A stretch of DNA of 6,378 bases from Halobacteriales archaeon QH_10_70_21. GTDB taxonomy: Archaea; Halobacteriota; Halobacteria; Halobacteriales; Haloarculaceae. Below the pieces are notes generated by a model. The model ran no database searches and was not told where the DNA came from. It saw only the letters and a list, made by a program, of their open reading frames with translations. The stretch is from positions 1 to 6,378 of the forward strand of contig PXQM01000035.1 of the NCBI GenBank assembly GCA_003021325.1, read 5' to 3'. Every line of letters begins with the position of its first letter. Within the stretch, counting starts at the first letter, position 1. The translations under genes were made by a program, and so were the position numbers. Positions 1 to 5,705 of this stretch are shown here, piece after piece.

Positions 1-179
1 AAGAGCAGGAAGTAGGGGTTGAACGACAGCGGCTCCGGCAGCAGCCCTTCGGCGGATGCGAGCAGCGTGACCGCGCCGAGCGCCGGGAAGACGACCGCGA
101 TGGTGAACCGGTTCTCGTAGACGAGTTCGTCGAGGCGGGCCTCGAGGCGGCCCCGCGCCGGCAGCTCGACGCTAGCCAT
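1..179 (-). CDS. cruF: Bisanhydrobacterioruberin hydratase CruF (5' part only)
   Basis: This is the N-terminal 59 codons of a gene that leaves the window at the left edge. I translated it by hand from the ATG at 179-177; it begins MASVELPARGRLEARLDELV and continues with a hydrophobic stretch (about residues 25-40, FTIAVVFPALGAVTLL) that looks like a first membrane segment. CruF is the multi-pass membrane enzyme that adds water across the terminal double bonds of bisanhydrobacterioruberin to give monoanhydrobacterioruberin and then bacterioruberin. The assignment rests mostly on context: haloarchaea commonly carry crtD-lyeJ-cruF in this order, and this start overlaps the end of lyeJ by 8 bases (ATG at 179-177, lyeJ stop at 174-172), so the two are probably translationally coupled. 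Too little of the protein is present to see catalytic residues. The alternative is another membrane protein in the same slot, which I consider unlikely. Confidence 0.75.
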   Translation of the reverse strand, partial: MASVELPARGRLEARLDELVYENRFTIAVVFPALGAVTLLASAEGLLPEPLSFNPYFLL

Positions 180-1044
180 ACAGCATCACCCACAGCGCCG
201 CAAGCGTCAGCAGCATGCCGGCGACGGTGTTGACCGCCGGGAACCACCAGTAGGCGCGGTCGACGTCGACGCCGGCGACGGCGATGCCGGCGACGAAGAC
301 CGGGTAGCCGCCGAGGACGGCCGCGAAGAAGGGGTGGACCGTTCCGAAGACGGCGGCCGCCGCCAGCCAGCAGGCCCCACAGTAGGCGTAGGTTCGCGTC
401 TCGCCGAGCACCGTCGCGGTGGTGCGGATGCCGGCCCGGCGGTCGGGCTCGATGTCGGGGATGGCGGAGAAGGTGTGCATGGCCATCGCCCACAGCCAGC
501 CGCCGGCGACGGCGGCGACCGGCGGCGCCTCGCCGGCGAGGGCGGCGTAGGCGACGACGCCCGGCAGGACGTAGAGCCCGTTCGAGACCGAATCGAGGAA
601 CGGCGTCGTCTTGAACCGCAGCGGCGGCGCGGAGTACTCGACGGCCGAAACGAGGAACGCGACCATGGCGACGGCGCCGGCGGTCGGCAAAAGCGGGACG
701 AACGCCAGCCCCAGGAGGCCGGTGGCGACGACGAGCGCGGGCACGAGCCGGTCGCCCCGGTAGCGGACCTCGCGGTCGTCCTTCTTCGGGTTCTCCTCGT
801 CGATGTCGGCGTCGAAGACGTCGTTGACGCCGTAGAGGAAGACGTTCGCCGGCAGCAGGAAGTACGCGAAGAGCGCGACGGCGAGCGGGGCGAACAGCTC
901 CCAGCGGGTCGTCGCGGCGTAGGCGACGCCGACGACCACCGGGCCGGCGAGGTAGAGCCAGAAGCGTGGCCGGGACATCCGCAGGACGTAGCCGGCCGGG
1001 GTCGCCTCGCTCGGTAGCGTGCGGTCCAAGAGCGGGTCGGTCAT
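172..1044 (-). CDS. lyeJ: Lycopene elongase/1,2-hydratase, UbiA-type prenyltransferase
   Basis: A 290-residue membrane prenyltransferase of the UbiA superfamily. Both Asp-rich Mg-diphosphate motifs are present: NDVFDADID at residues 74-82 and DIEPD at 197-201, followed by G205 and the usual RTTA. The YSAPPLRFK segment (137-145) is also typical of the superfamily. About eight or nine hydrophobic segments fill the rest. In the haloarchaeal pathway LyeJ attaches a C5 unit from dimethylallyl diphosphate to each end of lycopene, with hydration at C1, giving the C45/C50 intermediates that CrtD then desaturates. Placement between crtD (34 bases upstream) and cruF (8-base overlap downstream) picks lyeJ over other UbiA relatives such as geranylgeranylglyceryl phosphate synthase or menaquinone prenyltransferases. 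I see no separate promoter or strong Shine-Dalgarno in the 34-base gap, so it is probably read from the crtD promoter. The start at 1044 gives the usual short polar N-terminus before the first membrane segment. Confidence 0.9.
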   Translation of the reverse strand: MTDPLLDRTLPSEATPAGYVLRMSRPRFWLYLAGPVVVGVAYAATTRWELFAPLAVALFAYFLLPANVFLYGVNDVFDADIDEENPKKDDREVRYRGDRLVPALVVATGLLGLAFVPLLPTAGAVAMVAFLVSAVEYSAPPLRFKTTPFLDSVSNGLYVLPGVVAYAALAGEAPPVAAVAGGWLWAMAMHTFSAIPDIEPDRRAGIRTTATVLGETRTYAYCGACWLAAAAVFGTVHPFFAAVLGGYPVFVAGIAVAGVDVDRAYWWFPAVNTVAGMLLTLAALWVMLYG

Positions 1045-1078
1045 GCCTTTGGGTGTCGGTCGTTCGGTCCCGGGACAG

Positions 1079-2560
1079 TTAGGTCTGGGTATCCTCGATT
1101 ACCGCGTCGGCGGTGTGCTCGCCGCTGATGAGGCACATCGGCACGCCGATGCCGGGGGTGGTGTAGGAGCCGGTGAAGTAGAGACCGGGGCAGGCGTCCG
1201 ACCGGTGCGGCGGCCGCAGCAGGGCGGTCTGTCTGAGGGTGTGGGCCAGCCCCAGGGCCGTCCCCTCGCGGCTGTTGTAGCGGTCGGCGAACTCCGAGAT
1301 GGCGAACGTCTCCTCGAAGACGATGCGGTCCCGGAGCTCGACGCCCGTGTTCTCCGCGATGTCGTCGAGGACCAGGTCGCGGTACCAGGTGCGGACCTCC
1401 TCGGTGTCCTCGAGGCCGGGGGCGACAGGGACCAGCGCGAAGAGGTTCGAGTGCCCCTTGGGGGCGACGTCGTCGTCGGTTTTCGAGGGGACACAGAGGT
1501 AGTAGGCGGGGTCCTCGGGCCACGCCGGGTCGTCGAATATCTGCTCGAAGTGGTGCTCCCAGTCGGTCGGCAGCACCAGCGTGTGGTGTTCGAGCGGCTC
1601 GACGTCGCCCTCGACGCCCATGTACATCAGGAAGGCGGAGGGGGCGTAGGTGCGAGAGTCCCAGTACTCCTCGTCGTACTGCCGTTCGTGCTCGGGCAGC
1701 AGCGCCTGCTCGGTGTGGGCGTAGTCGGCGTCGCTGACGACGTAGTCGGTCCGGTGGTCGCCGGCTGCGGACTCGACGACGAAGCCGCCCTTGCGGTTCA
1801 CTATCTCCGTCACCTCGGCGTCGGTGACGTAGTCGACGCCGAGTTCCTCGCCGAGCTCGACGCAGGCGTCGACGACCGACCGCATCCCGTTCTCGGGGTA
1901 GTAGACGCCGAGGTTGAAATCGACGTGGCTCATCATGTTGTACAGCGCCGGCGTGTTGCTCGGGGCGCCGCCGAGGAAGACCAGCGAGTACTGGGTTATC
2001 TGCTGGAGCTTGGGGTGCTCGAAGTAGTCCGAGACGTAGTCGTCCATCGTACCGAGCAGCTGGAGCCCGATGGGCGCCGCGCGCATCACGTCGAGGTCGA
2101 TCCAGTCCCGCAGCCGGGGCCGGTCGGTGTAGACGAAGTCGTTCATCGCCGCCTCGTAGTGGGTCTCGGAGGTCTCCAGGTACGACTCCAGGGCCTCGCC
2201 CGCTCCTTCCTCGTAGGACTCGAACAGCTCGTACATCTTCTGGCGGTCGTCGGTCACCGCTGCGGTGTCGCCGTCCTTGAAGAAGATGCGGTAGTGGGGG
2301 TCGAGCCGCTCCATCTCGTAGAAGTCGGCGGGCGTCCGGTCGAAGTGCCCGAAGAACCGCTCGAAGACGTCGGGCATCAGATACCACGAGGGGCCCATGT
2401 CGAACCGGAAGCCCTCGGCCTCCAGCACGGAGGCGCGGCCCCCGAGCTGTTCGTTCTTCTCCAGCACCGTCACGTCGAGGCCGGCGTCGGCGAGATAGCA
2501 GGCGGTCGAGAGACCCCCGAAGCCGGACCCGACGACGACGACGGACTCGTCGGTGGACAT
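1079..2560 (-). CDS. crtD: Carotenoid 3,4-desaturase (CrtI/CrtD family)
   Basis: A 493-residue FAD-dependent carotenoid desaturase, the usual length for the CrtI/CrtD family. The N-terminus is a Rossmann dinucleotide fold, VVVVGSGFGG with GxGxxG at residues 11-16 and the ribose-binding acidic residue E34 in VTVLEKN, followed by GGRA. The C-terminus has the bacterial-type phytoene desaturase signature from about residue 459 (GLYFTGSYTTPGIGVP, then the ISGEHTADAV segment), which closes the FAD site. In haloarchaea CrtD introduces the C3-C4 double bond into the dihydroisopentenyl-dehydrorhodopin ends made by LyeJ. The adjacent lyeJ and cruF favour CrtD over phytoene desaturase CrtI, though sequence alone does not separate the two cleanly. 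The ATG at 2560 is chosen because the Rossmann strand starts right after it; the frame stays open far upstream (to 3685) but that stretch lies antisense to the next gene. A TATA-like element 28 bases upstream suggests a leaderless mRNA. The stop is TAA at 1081-1079. Confidence 0.88.
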   Translation of the reverse strand: MSTDESVVVVGSGFGGLSTACYLADAGLDVTVLEKNEQLGGRASVLEAEGFRFDMGPSWYLMPDVFERFFGHFDRTPADFYEMERLDPHYRIFFKDGDTAAVTDDRQKMYELFESYEEGAGEALESYLETSETHYEAAMNDFVYTDRPRLRDWIDLDVMRAAPIGLQLLGTMDDYVSDYFEHPKLQQITQYSLVFLGGAPSNTPALYNMMSHVDFNLGVYYPENGMRSVVDACVELGEELGVDYVTDAEVTEIVNRKGGFVVESAAGDHRTDYVVSDADYAHTEQALLPEHERQYDEEYWDSRTYAPSAFLMYMGVEGDVEPLEHHTLVLPTDWEHHFEQIFDDPAWPEDPAYYLCVPSKTDDDVAPKGHSNLFALVPVAPGLEDTEEVRTWYRDLVLDDIAENTGVELRDRIVFEETFAISEFADRYNSREGTALGLAHTLRQTALLRPPHRSDACPGLYFTGSYTTPGIGVPMCLISGEHTADAVIEDTQT

Positions 2561-2583
2561 ACCGCCATCTACGCCCCGCGTCC

Positions 2584-2592
2584 TATTCAAAA
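2584..2592 (-). promoter_or_regulatory. TATA-like element of the crtD-lyeJ-cruF operon
   Basis: Read on the minus strand this is TTTTGAATA, centred about 28 bases before the crtD ATG at 2560. It is the most A+T-rich patch in the 96-base divergent spacer. That distance fits a haloarchaeal TATA box driving a leaderless transcript that starts at or next to the ATG. On the plus strand the facing short-chain dehydrogenase gene has only a weak candidate, GGAAACG at 2621-2627 followed by CCTTGT, about 25-35 bases before its ATG. The assignment is by position and composition only. Confidence 0.5.
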
Positions 2593-2656
2593 CGGGCGTG
2601 GGGGAAATCCCGACCCCTTGGGAAACGTCCTTGTCGGCGCCGCTCGACGCTGGCGT

Positions 2657-3352
2657 ATGGACACAGCTGTCGTCACCGGCGCCTCGCGGGGCGTCGGCGA
2701 GGCGGTCGCCCGCCGGTTCGCCGCCGAGGGCGTCCACGTCGTCGCGTGCGCCAGGGACGGGGACGAACTCGACGCGGTCGTCGAGGGGATATCTAGCGAG
2801 GGCGGCACGGCGACGGCCCTCCGGGCCGACGTCCGCGACGAGTACGACGTCGAGCGGCTGATGGAGGCGGCGGCTCGGGGCGGCGAGCGCGGCGGCATCG
2901 ACTGCCTCGTCGCCAACGCCGGCGTCTACCACGGCACCCCCGGCGAGACGCCGCTCGCGGAGGAGGCCTACTCGGCGTTCGACGACACGCTCCGGGTCAA
3001 CGTCCGCGGCGTCTTCGCGGCCATCCGGGAGGCCGTCCCCCACCTCAACGAGGGCGCCCGGGCCTTCGTCCCCTCCGGCGGCGTCGCCCGGAACGCGACG
3101 CCCGGGTTCGGCTCCTACGGGGTCTCGAAAGCCGCCGCCGAGGCGGTCGCCCGGCAGTTCGCGGCGGAGCTCGACGCCCCCGTCGGCGTGCTCGACCTCG
3201 GGCAGGTCGAGACCGAGCTGACGAACTTCATGAAGGGCCGAGAGCCGGCGGACGTGGCGCCGATGTTCTGGTGGGCGGCGACAGCGGCCGACGCCGAGAC
3301 GGTCGACGGCGAGGTCGTCGGACTGCGCGAGTGGAAGAAGGCGACCCGCTAG
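2657..3352 (+). CDS. Short-chain dehydrogenase/reductase (SDR), classical type
   Basis: A 231-residue classical SDR oxidoreductase, expected to be cytoplasmic and NAD(P)-dependent. The nucleotide-binding motif TGASRGVG is at residues 7-14, R33 follows the second strand (CAR, often seen with NADP preference), D58-V59 contacts the adenine, and NAG is at 87-89. The full catalytic set is visible: N115 (in RVNVRG), S140, Y154 and K158 (YGVSK). After the active site the usual PG of the PGxVxT segment reads LGQVETELT (181-189), a small departure. The protein is a little short for the family (about 250), with a brief C-terminus. The ATG at 2657 is the only start that places the glycine motif normally; a longer upstream reading would run antisense through crtD. 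The substrate is unknown. It diverges from the carotenoid operon, so co-regulation is possible, but no known bacterioruberin step requires an SDR. Its TAG stop overlaps the stop of the convergent remnant in a shared CTAG. Confidence 0.88.
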   Translation: MDTAVVTGASRGVGEAVARRFAAEGVHVVACARDGDELDAVVEGISSEGGTATALRADVRDEYDVERLMEAAARGGERGGIDCLVANAGVYHGTPGETPLAEEAYSAFDDTLRVNVRGVFAAIREAVPHLNEGARAFVPSGGVARNATPGFGSYGVSKAAAEAVARQFAAELDAPVGVLDLGQVETELTNFMKGREPADVAPMFWWAATAADAETVDGEVVGLREWKKATR

Positions 3353-3866
3353 CCGTCGAGCCCCTCGAGGTACCTGACGACGAGCACGGCTCCGACGGCG
3401 GCGGCGAGGCGTTCGGACTCCTCGCCCAGGGGGAAGCCGGACAGCGAGGGGGCCGACTCGCCCATCACGATGGCGTCGTGGCCGGGACCCAGGTCGACGA
3501 GGGCCTCGAACGGCCGGCCCGCGATGACGAGCTCGGTGGTGGTCTCGATGCCGGCCTCCCGCAGTTGAGTGGCGGCCCGTTCCAGGCGGTCGCCAGCTCC
3601 GAGGCCGGCAGCGCCACGAGCAGCGCGACGATGGCGCCGATGCCGAACGAGAGCGCCGCAGCGGGGCCCGCCCGGCCCGCAGCAAGCCCCGGGAAGACGA
3701 AGATGCCGGCGCCGATCATCGTCCCGATGCCGATGGCCAACCCGCCCGAGAGGCCGATGGTGCGCTCGAGTTCGGCGTTCTCGGTGACCGTGACCGCCTC
3801 CGTCTCGACGACGGTCTCCGACACCGGCGCCTCGCCGTCGATGTTCCGGCCTGACGTCCCGTCCAT
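3349..3866 (-). pseudogene. Deletion relic of an APC amino acid permease-UspA fusion
   Basis: Two parts of one family of haloarchaeal transporters survive here in different reading frames. From the ATG at 3866 the first frame gives a short acidic N-terminus, then [19 protein letters not shown] and [19 protein letters not shown], the first membrane helix of APC-superfamily amino acid permeases with its GxGIF-type substrate loop, then a second helix ending [11 protein letters not shown] at about 3585. There the homology stops. A different frame takes over as [17 protein letters not shown] and continues into a UspA-like end: [17 protein letters not shown] (the nucleotide-loop region) and AVGAVLVVRYLEG, ending at the TAG in 3351-3349. 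Intact APC-UspA fusions have about ten more membrane helices and further UspA sequence between these points, so I infer loss of more than 500 residues plus a frameshift. Neither frame has other stops, so the event looks recent. The remnant cannot transport anything; a collapsed assembly is the alternative explanation. Confidence 0.8.
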
Positions 3867-3908
3867 CGGGCGGCGAGCGGCCGCTACCGCAATCAATCCT
3901 CCCCAACG

Positions 3909-3920
3909 TGTAACATTTCG
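3909..3920 (-). promoter_or_regulatory. Possible leftover promoter of the APC-UspA relic
   Basis: On the minus strand this reads CGAAATGTTACA: a purine-rich BRE-like half followed by a TATA-like TGTTACA, lying about 45-50 bases upstream of the relic ATG at 3866. It sits in the 87-base gap between the Nif3-like gene and the relic. It would place a transcription start near 3886. This is a weak call by eye. I see no clear oligo-T terminator for the Nif3-like gene in the same gap. Confidence 0.25.
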
Positions 3921-3953
3921 AGAACGACCGTCGCGGGCGGGCCAGGAAGCCGC

Positions 3954-4721
3954 CTACAGGCCGGTGGGGTGGTCGAGGTAGGTCGTCTCCAGGCCCCACT
4001 CCTCGGTGAGCGACTGCAGCGCCTGTACGCCGAAGGTCTCCGTGGCGTAGTGGCCGGCGAGGAAGACGTTCAGCCCCGCCTCGCGGGCCTCGTGGTAGAG
4101 CTTCTGCTTGCCCTCGCCGGTGACGAAGGCGTCGACGCCGGCCTCGGCCGCCTCGCGCACCCAGTCGGCCCCGCCGCCCGTGAGGACGGCGATGTCCTCG
4201 ATTGCGTCGCTCCCGAAATCCAGCACGTCGACGGGCTCGCCGCCGGTGTCCAGCGCCGACAGCCGGTCGCGGAGCCCGGCCACGGTGTAGGGGTCCCCGG
4301 CCCGGGCGCGCTGACCGACGGTGACGCCGCCCAGCTCGCCGAACGGCGCCGTCACCTCGCAGTCGAGGAACGCCGCGAGGCGGGCGGCGTTCCCCAGTTC
4401 GTCGTGGCCGTCGAGCGGGAGGTGCGAGACGTACAGCGGGAGGTCGGCCTCGACGAGCGCGGCGACACGGTCGTACTCGCGGCCGGTCACCCGGTCGAGG
4501 CCGCCCCAGACCATTCCGTGGTGGACGACGAGCAGGTCCGTGTTTGCGGCGGCGGCCGCCGCTGCGGTCGCCTCGACGCCGTCGACGGCGAAGGCGACGT
4601 GCTCGACGTCGCGCCCGTCGGCACGCCCGACCTGCAGCCCGTTCGGGCTCGCGTCGACGTCGGCGTAGTCGCCGTGGTTCAGCCGGTCGTCCAGCCGGTC
4701 GCAGAACTCCGAGAGCTCCAT
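3954..4721 (-). CDS. Nif3-like dinuclear metal center protein
   Basis: A 255-residue protein of the Nif3/YbgI/DUF34 family, close to the normal length of archaeal members. Family metal-ligand positions are recognisable: H67-H68 in LLVVHHGM, H100 and D104 in YVSHLPLDGH, and H224 and E228 in LAGHYATETFG near the C-terminus. The NGLQVG segment (28-33) and TGEGKQKLYHEA (201-212) are also typical. Members form toroidal hexamers that bind two metal ions per subunit. Their biochemical role is unsettled; GTP cyclohydrolase-like or hydrolase activities have been suggested, and many genomes annotate them as GTP cyclohydrolase 1 type 2. The start at 4721 gives the expected MELSEFCDRLD beginning; the frame is open further upstream but that part lies in the divergent promoter region. 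A TATA-like element lies about 26 bases before the ATG. A run of alanines (53-59) is encoded by a GC-rich repeat-like stretch and looks like composition bias. Confidence 0.9.
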   Translation of the reverse strand: MELSEFCDRLDDRLNHGDYADVDASPNGLQVGRADGRDVEHVAFAVDGVEATAAAAAAANTDLLVVHHGMVWGGLDRVTGREYDRVAALVEADLPLYVSHLPLDGHDELGNAARLAAFLDCEVTAPFGELGGVTVGQRARAGDPYTVAGLRDRLSALDTGGEPVDVLDFGSDAIEDIAVLTGGGADWVREAAEAGVDAFVTGEGKQKLYHEAREAGLNVFLAGHYATETFGVQALQSLTEEWGLETTYLDHPTGL

Positions 4722-4743
4722 ACCGGCCCCTGTCGCCGGCGGC

Positions 4744-4751
4744 ATTTGTAT
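4744..4751 (-). promoter_or_regulatory. TATA-like element for the Nif3-like gene
   Basis: Read on the minus strand it is ATACAAAT, centred about 26 bases before the ATG at 4721, the spacing expected for a leaderless archaeal transcript. An alternative TATA (TATTATTAA read on the minus strand at 4785-4777) would give a leader of roughly 30 bases. Confidence 0.45.
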
Positions 4752-4811
4752 CACCCGGGAGCGTCCCGACCCCGAATTAATAATAAGAAAAACAGAATTG
4801 TGAATCGATGG

Positions 4812-4822
4812 TATTATTAAAG
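4812..4822 (+). promoter_or_regulatory. TATA box for the ZIP-like gene
   Basis: TATTATTAAAG lies with its centre about 28-29 bases before the ATG at 4846. It is a strong A+T run with the right spacing for a haloarchaeal TATA box and a leaderless mRNA starting near the ATG. There is no properly spaced Shine-Dalgarno before the start (GGCAGG abuts the ATG), which fits leaderless initiation. Confidence 0.6.
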
Positions 4823-4823
4823 G

Positions 4824-4840
4824 CTGTATTAGTAGTACAG
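4824..4840. promoter_or_regulatory. Candidate operator dyad before the ZIP-like gene
   Basis: CTGTATTAGTAGTACAG is a perfect 5-base dyad (CTGTA and TACAG) around a 7-base spacer. It begins 1 base after the TATA box and ends 5 bases before the ATG, so a protein bound here would block polymerase loading or start-site access. Position suggests a repressor site, perhaps metal-responsive given the gene it controls. The arms are short, so a chance dyad is possible. Confidence 0.4.
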
Positions 4841-4845
4841 GCAGG

Positions 4846-5700
4846 ATGAGCTCCGATACTGGAACGTATGCGGGCGTCGGCCTCGGCCGGCCCTCCACGG
4901 TCGGGGTCGCCGGGGTCGTCGGCCTGGTCGCGCTCACCGCGGTCGGGCTCGCGGGCGCGCCGTGGAAGGTGCTCGTCATCTCGTGGGTGGCGTTCGCGGC
5001 GATGGCGGGGGCGGCGGCGCTGGGCGGTCAAGCCGTGGGTAGCGACGCCGTCCGGCTCGTGTGGGGCTACGGCCTCGCCAGCGGCGCGATGGTCACCAGC
5101 GCAGCGGTCTTCCTCGTCCCGCAGGCGGTGGGGTTCGACGGCCCCGTCGGCGGGTTCGGTATCGCGGCCGGCCTCGTGGGCGGCTACAGCGGCCACACCA
5201 TCGGTCACCGGCTCAGCCACCGGGAGGCGTTCGACAGCGCGCCCGCACAGCTTGCGGCCCACTCGCTGGCCGCCGGCGCCATCATCGGCCTGGTCTACGC
5301 GGCGCTGCCGGAACTCGGGCTGCTGTTGGGGCTGGCCATCGTCTCCCACAAGGGCCCGGCGGGCTACGCCGCAGCCCGGCGGCTCAGCGACGCCGGCGAG
5401 CCCGTCTCCGTGCTGCTGTTACCGTCGGCGGGCGTCGGGCTGACGGCCATCCCGGCCGCGCTGCTCCAGCCGCCGAGCACCCCCGTCGTCAACGCCGCCA
5501 TCTTCGGCTTCGCGGCCGGGGTCTTCCTGCACGTCGCCATGGACTTCCTCCCGGAGTGCGAGGTCGGTGGCGAGGTCAGCGAGGCCGCCGGCGTCGAGGC
5601 CGACGCCCACGCCCTGCTCGACCGGCTGCGGGTCCACGCCGTCGCCAGCACCGCTTCCGGCGCCCTGGCGGTCTTCGCCGCCTGGGTCGTCGTCGCCTGA
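4846..5700 (+). CDS. ZIP-family-like metal transporter (multi-pass membrane protein)
   Basis: A 284-residue membrane protein with about eight or nine hydrophobic segments (roughly residues 18-37, 40-61, 71-95, 100-120, 137-163, 164-178, 187-207, 214-236 and 265-284). The order of two adjacent helices resembles the ZIP core: AAHSLAAGAIIGLVYA (137-152) corresponds to the HNxxxG helix, and AIVSHKGPAGYAAA (164-177) to the HExPxG helix. FAAGVFLHVAMDFLPE (222-237) resembles the later ZIP helix ending in a PE pair. ZIP proteins move Zn, Fe, Mn or similar divalent ions into the cytoplasm. Here the motif residues differ: S140 replaces Asn and K169 replaces Glu, leaving H139 and H168. A histidine series H117, H121, H125 (GHTIGHRLSH) precedes the core. 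Transport and substrate are therefore uncertain. The divergent Nif3-like gene shares its control region. A strong TATA box supports the ATG at 4846. It ends 5 bases from the convergent gcvT stop. Confidence 0.7.
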   Translation: MSSDTGTYAGVGLGRPSTVGVAGVVGLVALTAVGLAGAPWKVLVISWVAFAAMAGAAALGGQAVGSDAVRLVWGYGLASGAMVTSAAVFLVPQAVGFDGPVGGFGIAAGLVGGYSGHTIGHRLSHREAFDSAPAQLAAHSLAAGAIIGLVYAALPELGLLLGLAIVSHKGPAGYAAARRLSDAGEPVSVLLLPSAGVGLTAIPAALLQPPSTPVVNAAIFGFAAGVFLHVAMDFLPECEVGGEVSEAAGVEADAHALLDRLRVHAVASTASGALAVFAAWVVVA

Positions 5701-5705
5701 CCCGG

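Larger units (their letters stand above)
4722..4845. promoter_or_regulatory. Divergent control region between Nif3-like and ZIP-like genes
   Basis: These 124 bases separate two divergent starts. The part from about 4774 to 4840 is strikingly A+T-rich against the G+C-rich surroundings. It contains a 9-base inverted repeat (TTAATAATA at 4777-4785 and TATTATTAA at 4812-4820, 26 bases apart), TATA-like elements facing both genes, and two dyads lying between the TATA-like elements and the two start codons. This reads as a regulated, compact bidirectional promoter. No regulator can be named from the sequence. Confidence 0.65.

Noticed and set aside
334..1017. Plus-strand open frame antisense to lyeJ
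   Set aside because: Low-complexity Gly/Arg/Asp/Glu translation with no motif. The opposite strand carries both UbiA Asp-rich motifs.
1019..2656. Long plus-strand open frame running through the crtD region into the SDR
   Set aside because: It lies antisense to crtD, whose family motifs run end to end. The translated stretch is low-complexity Val/Gly/Arg/Asp with no family motif, as expected for a G+C-rich shadow frame. Only the part from 2657 is a gene.
3465..3584. Continuation of the permease frame beyond the deletion joint
   Set aside because: After ELATA the translation becomes Pro/Ser/Arg-rich without membrane character, while the UspA homology continues in the other frame. It is out-of-frame readthrough, not protein sequence under selection.
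2561..3685. Minus-strand extension of the crtD frame upstream of 2560
   Set aside because: It is antisense to the SDR gene, is Arg/Pro-rich, and has no homologous appearance. The Rossmann motif of CrtD starts right after the ATG at 2560.
4539..4569. GCC/GGC-rich repeat-like tract in the Nif3-like gene
   Set aside because: It encodes a run of alanines in a helix where the family already tolerates small residues. Codon-composition bias explains it better than a functional repeat.
4808..4849. 13-codon upstream frame MVLLKAVLVVQAG whose stop overlaps the ZIP-like ATG as ATGA
   Set aside because: It looks like a coupled leader peptide, but it covers the TATA box. If the transcript starts near 4846 it would not be transcribed, and it has no ribosome site of its own.
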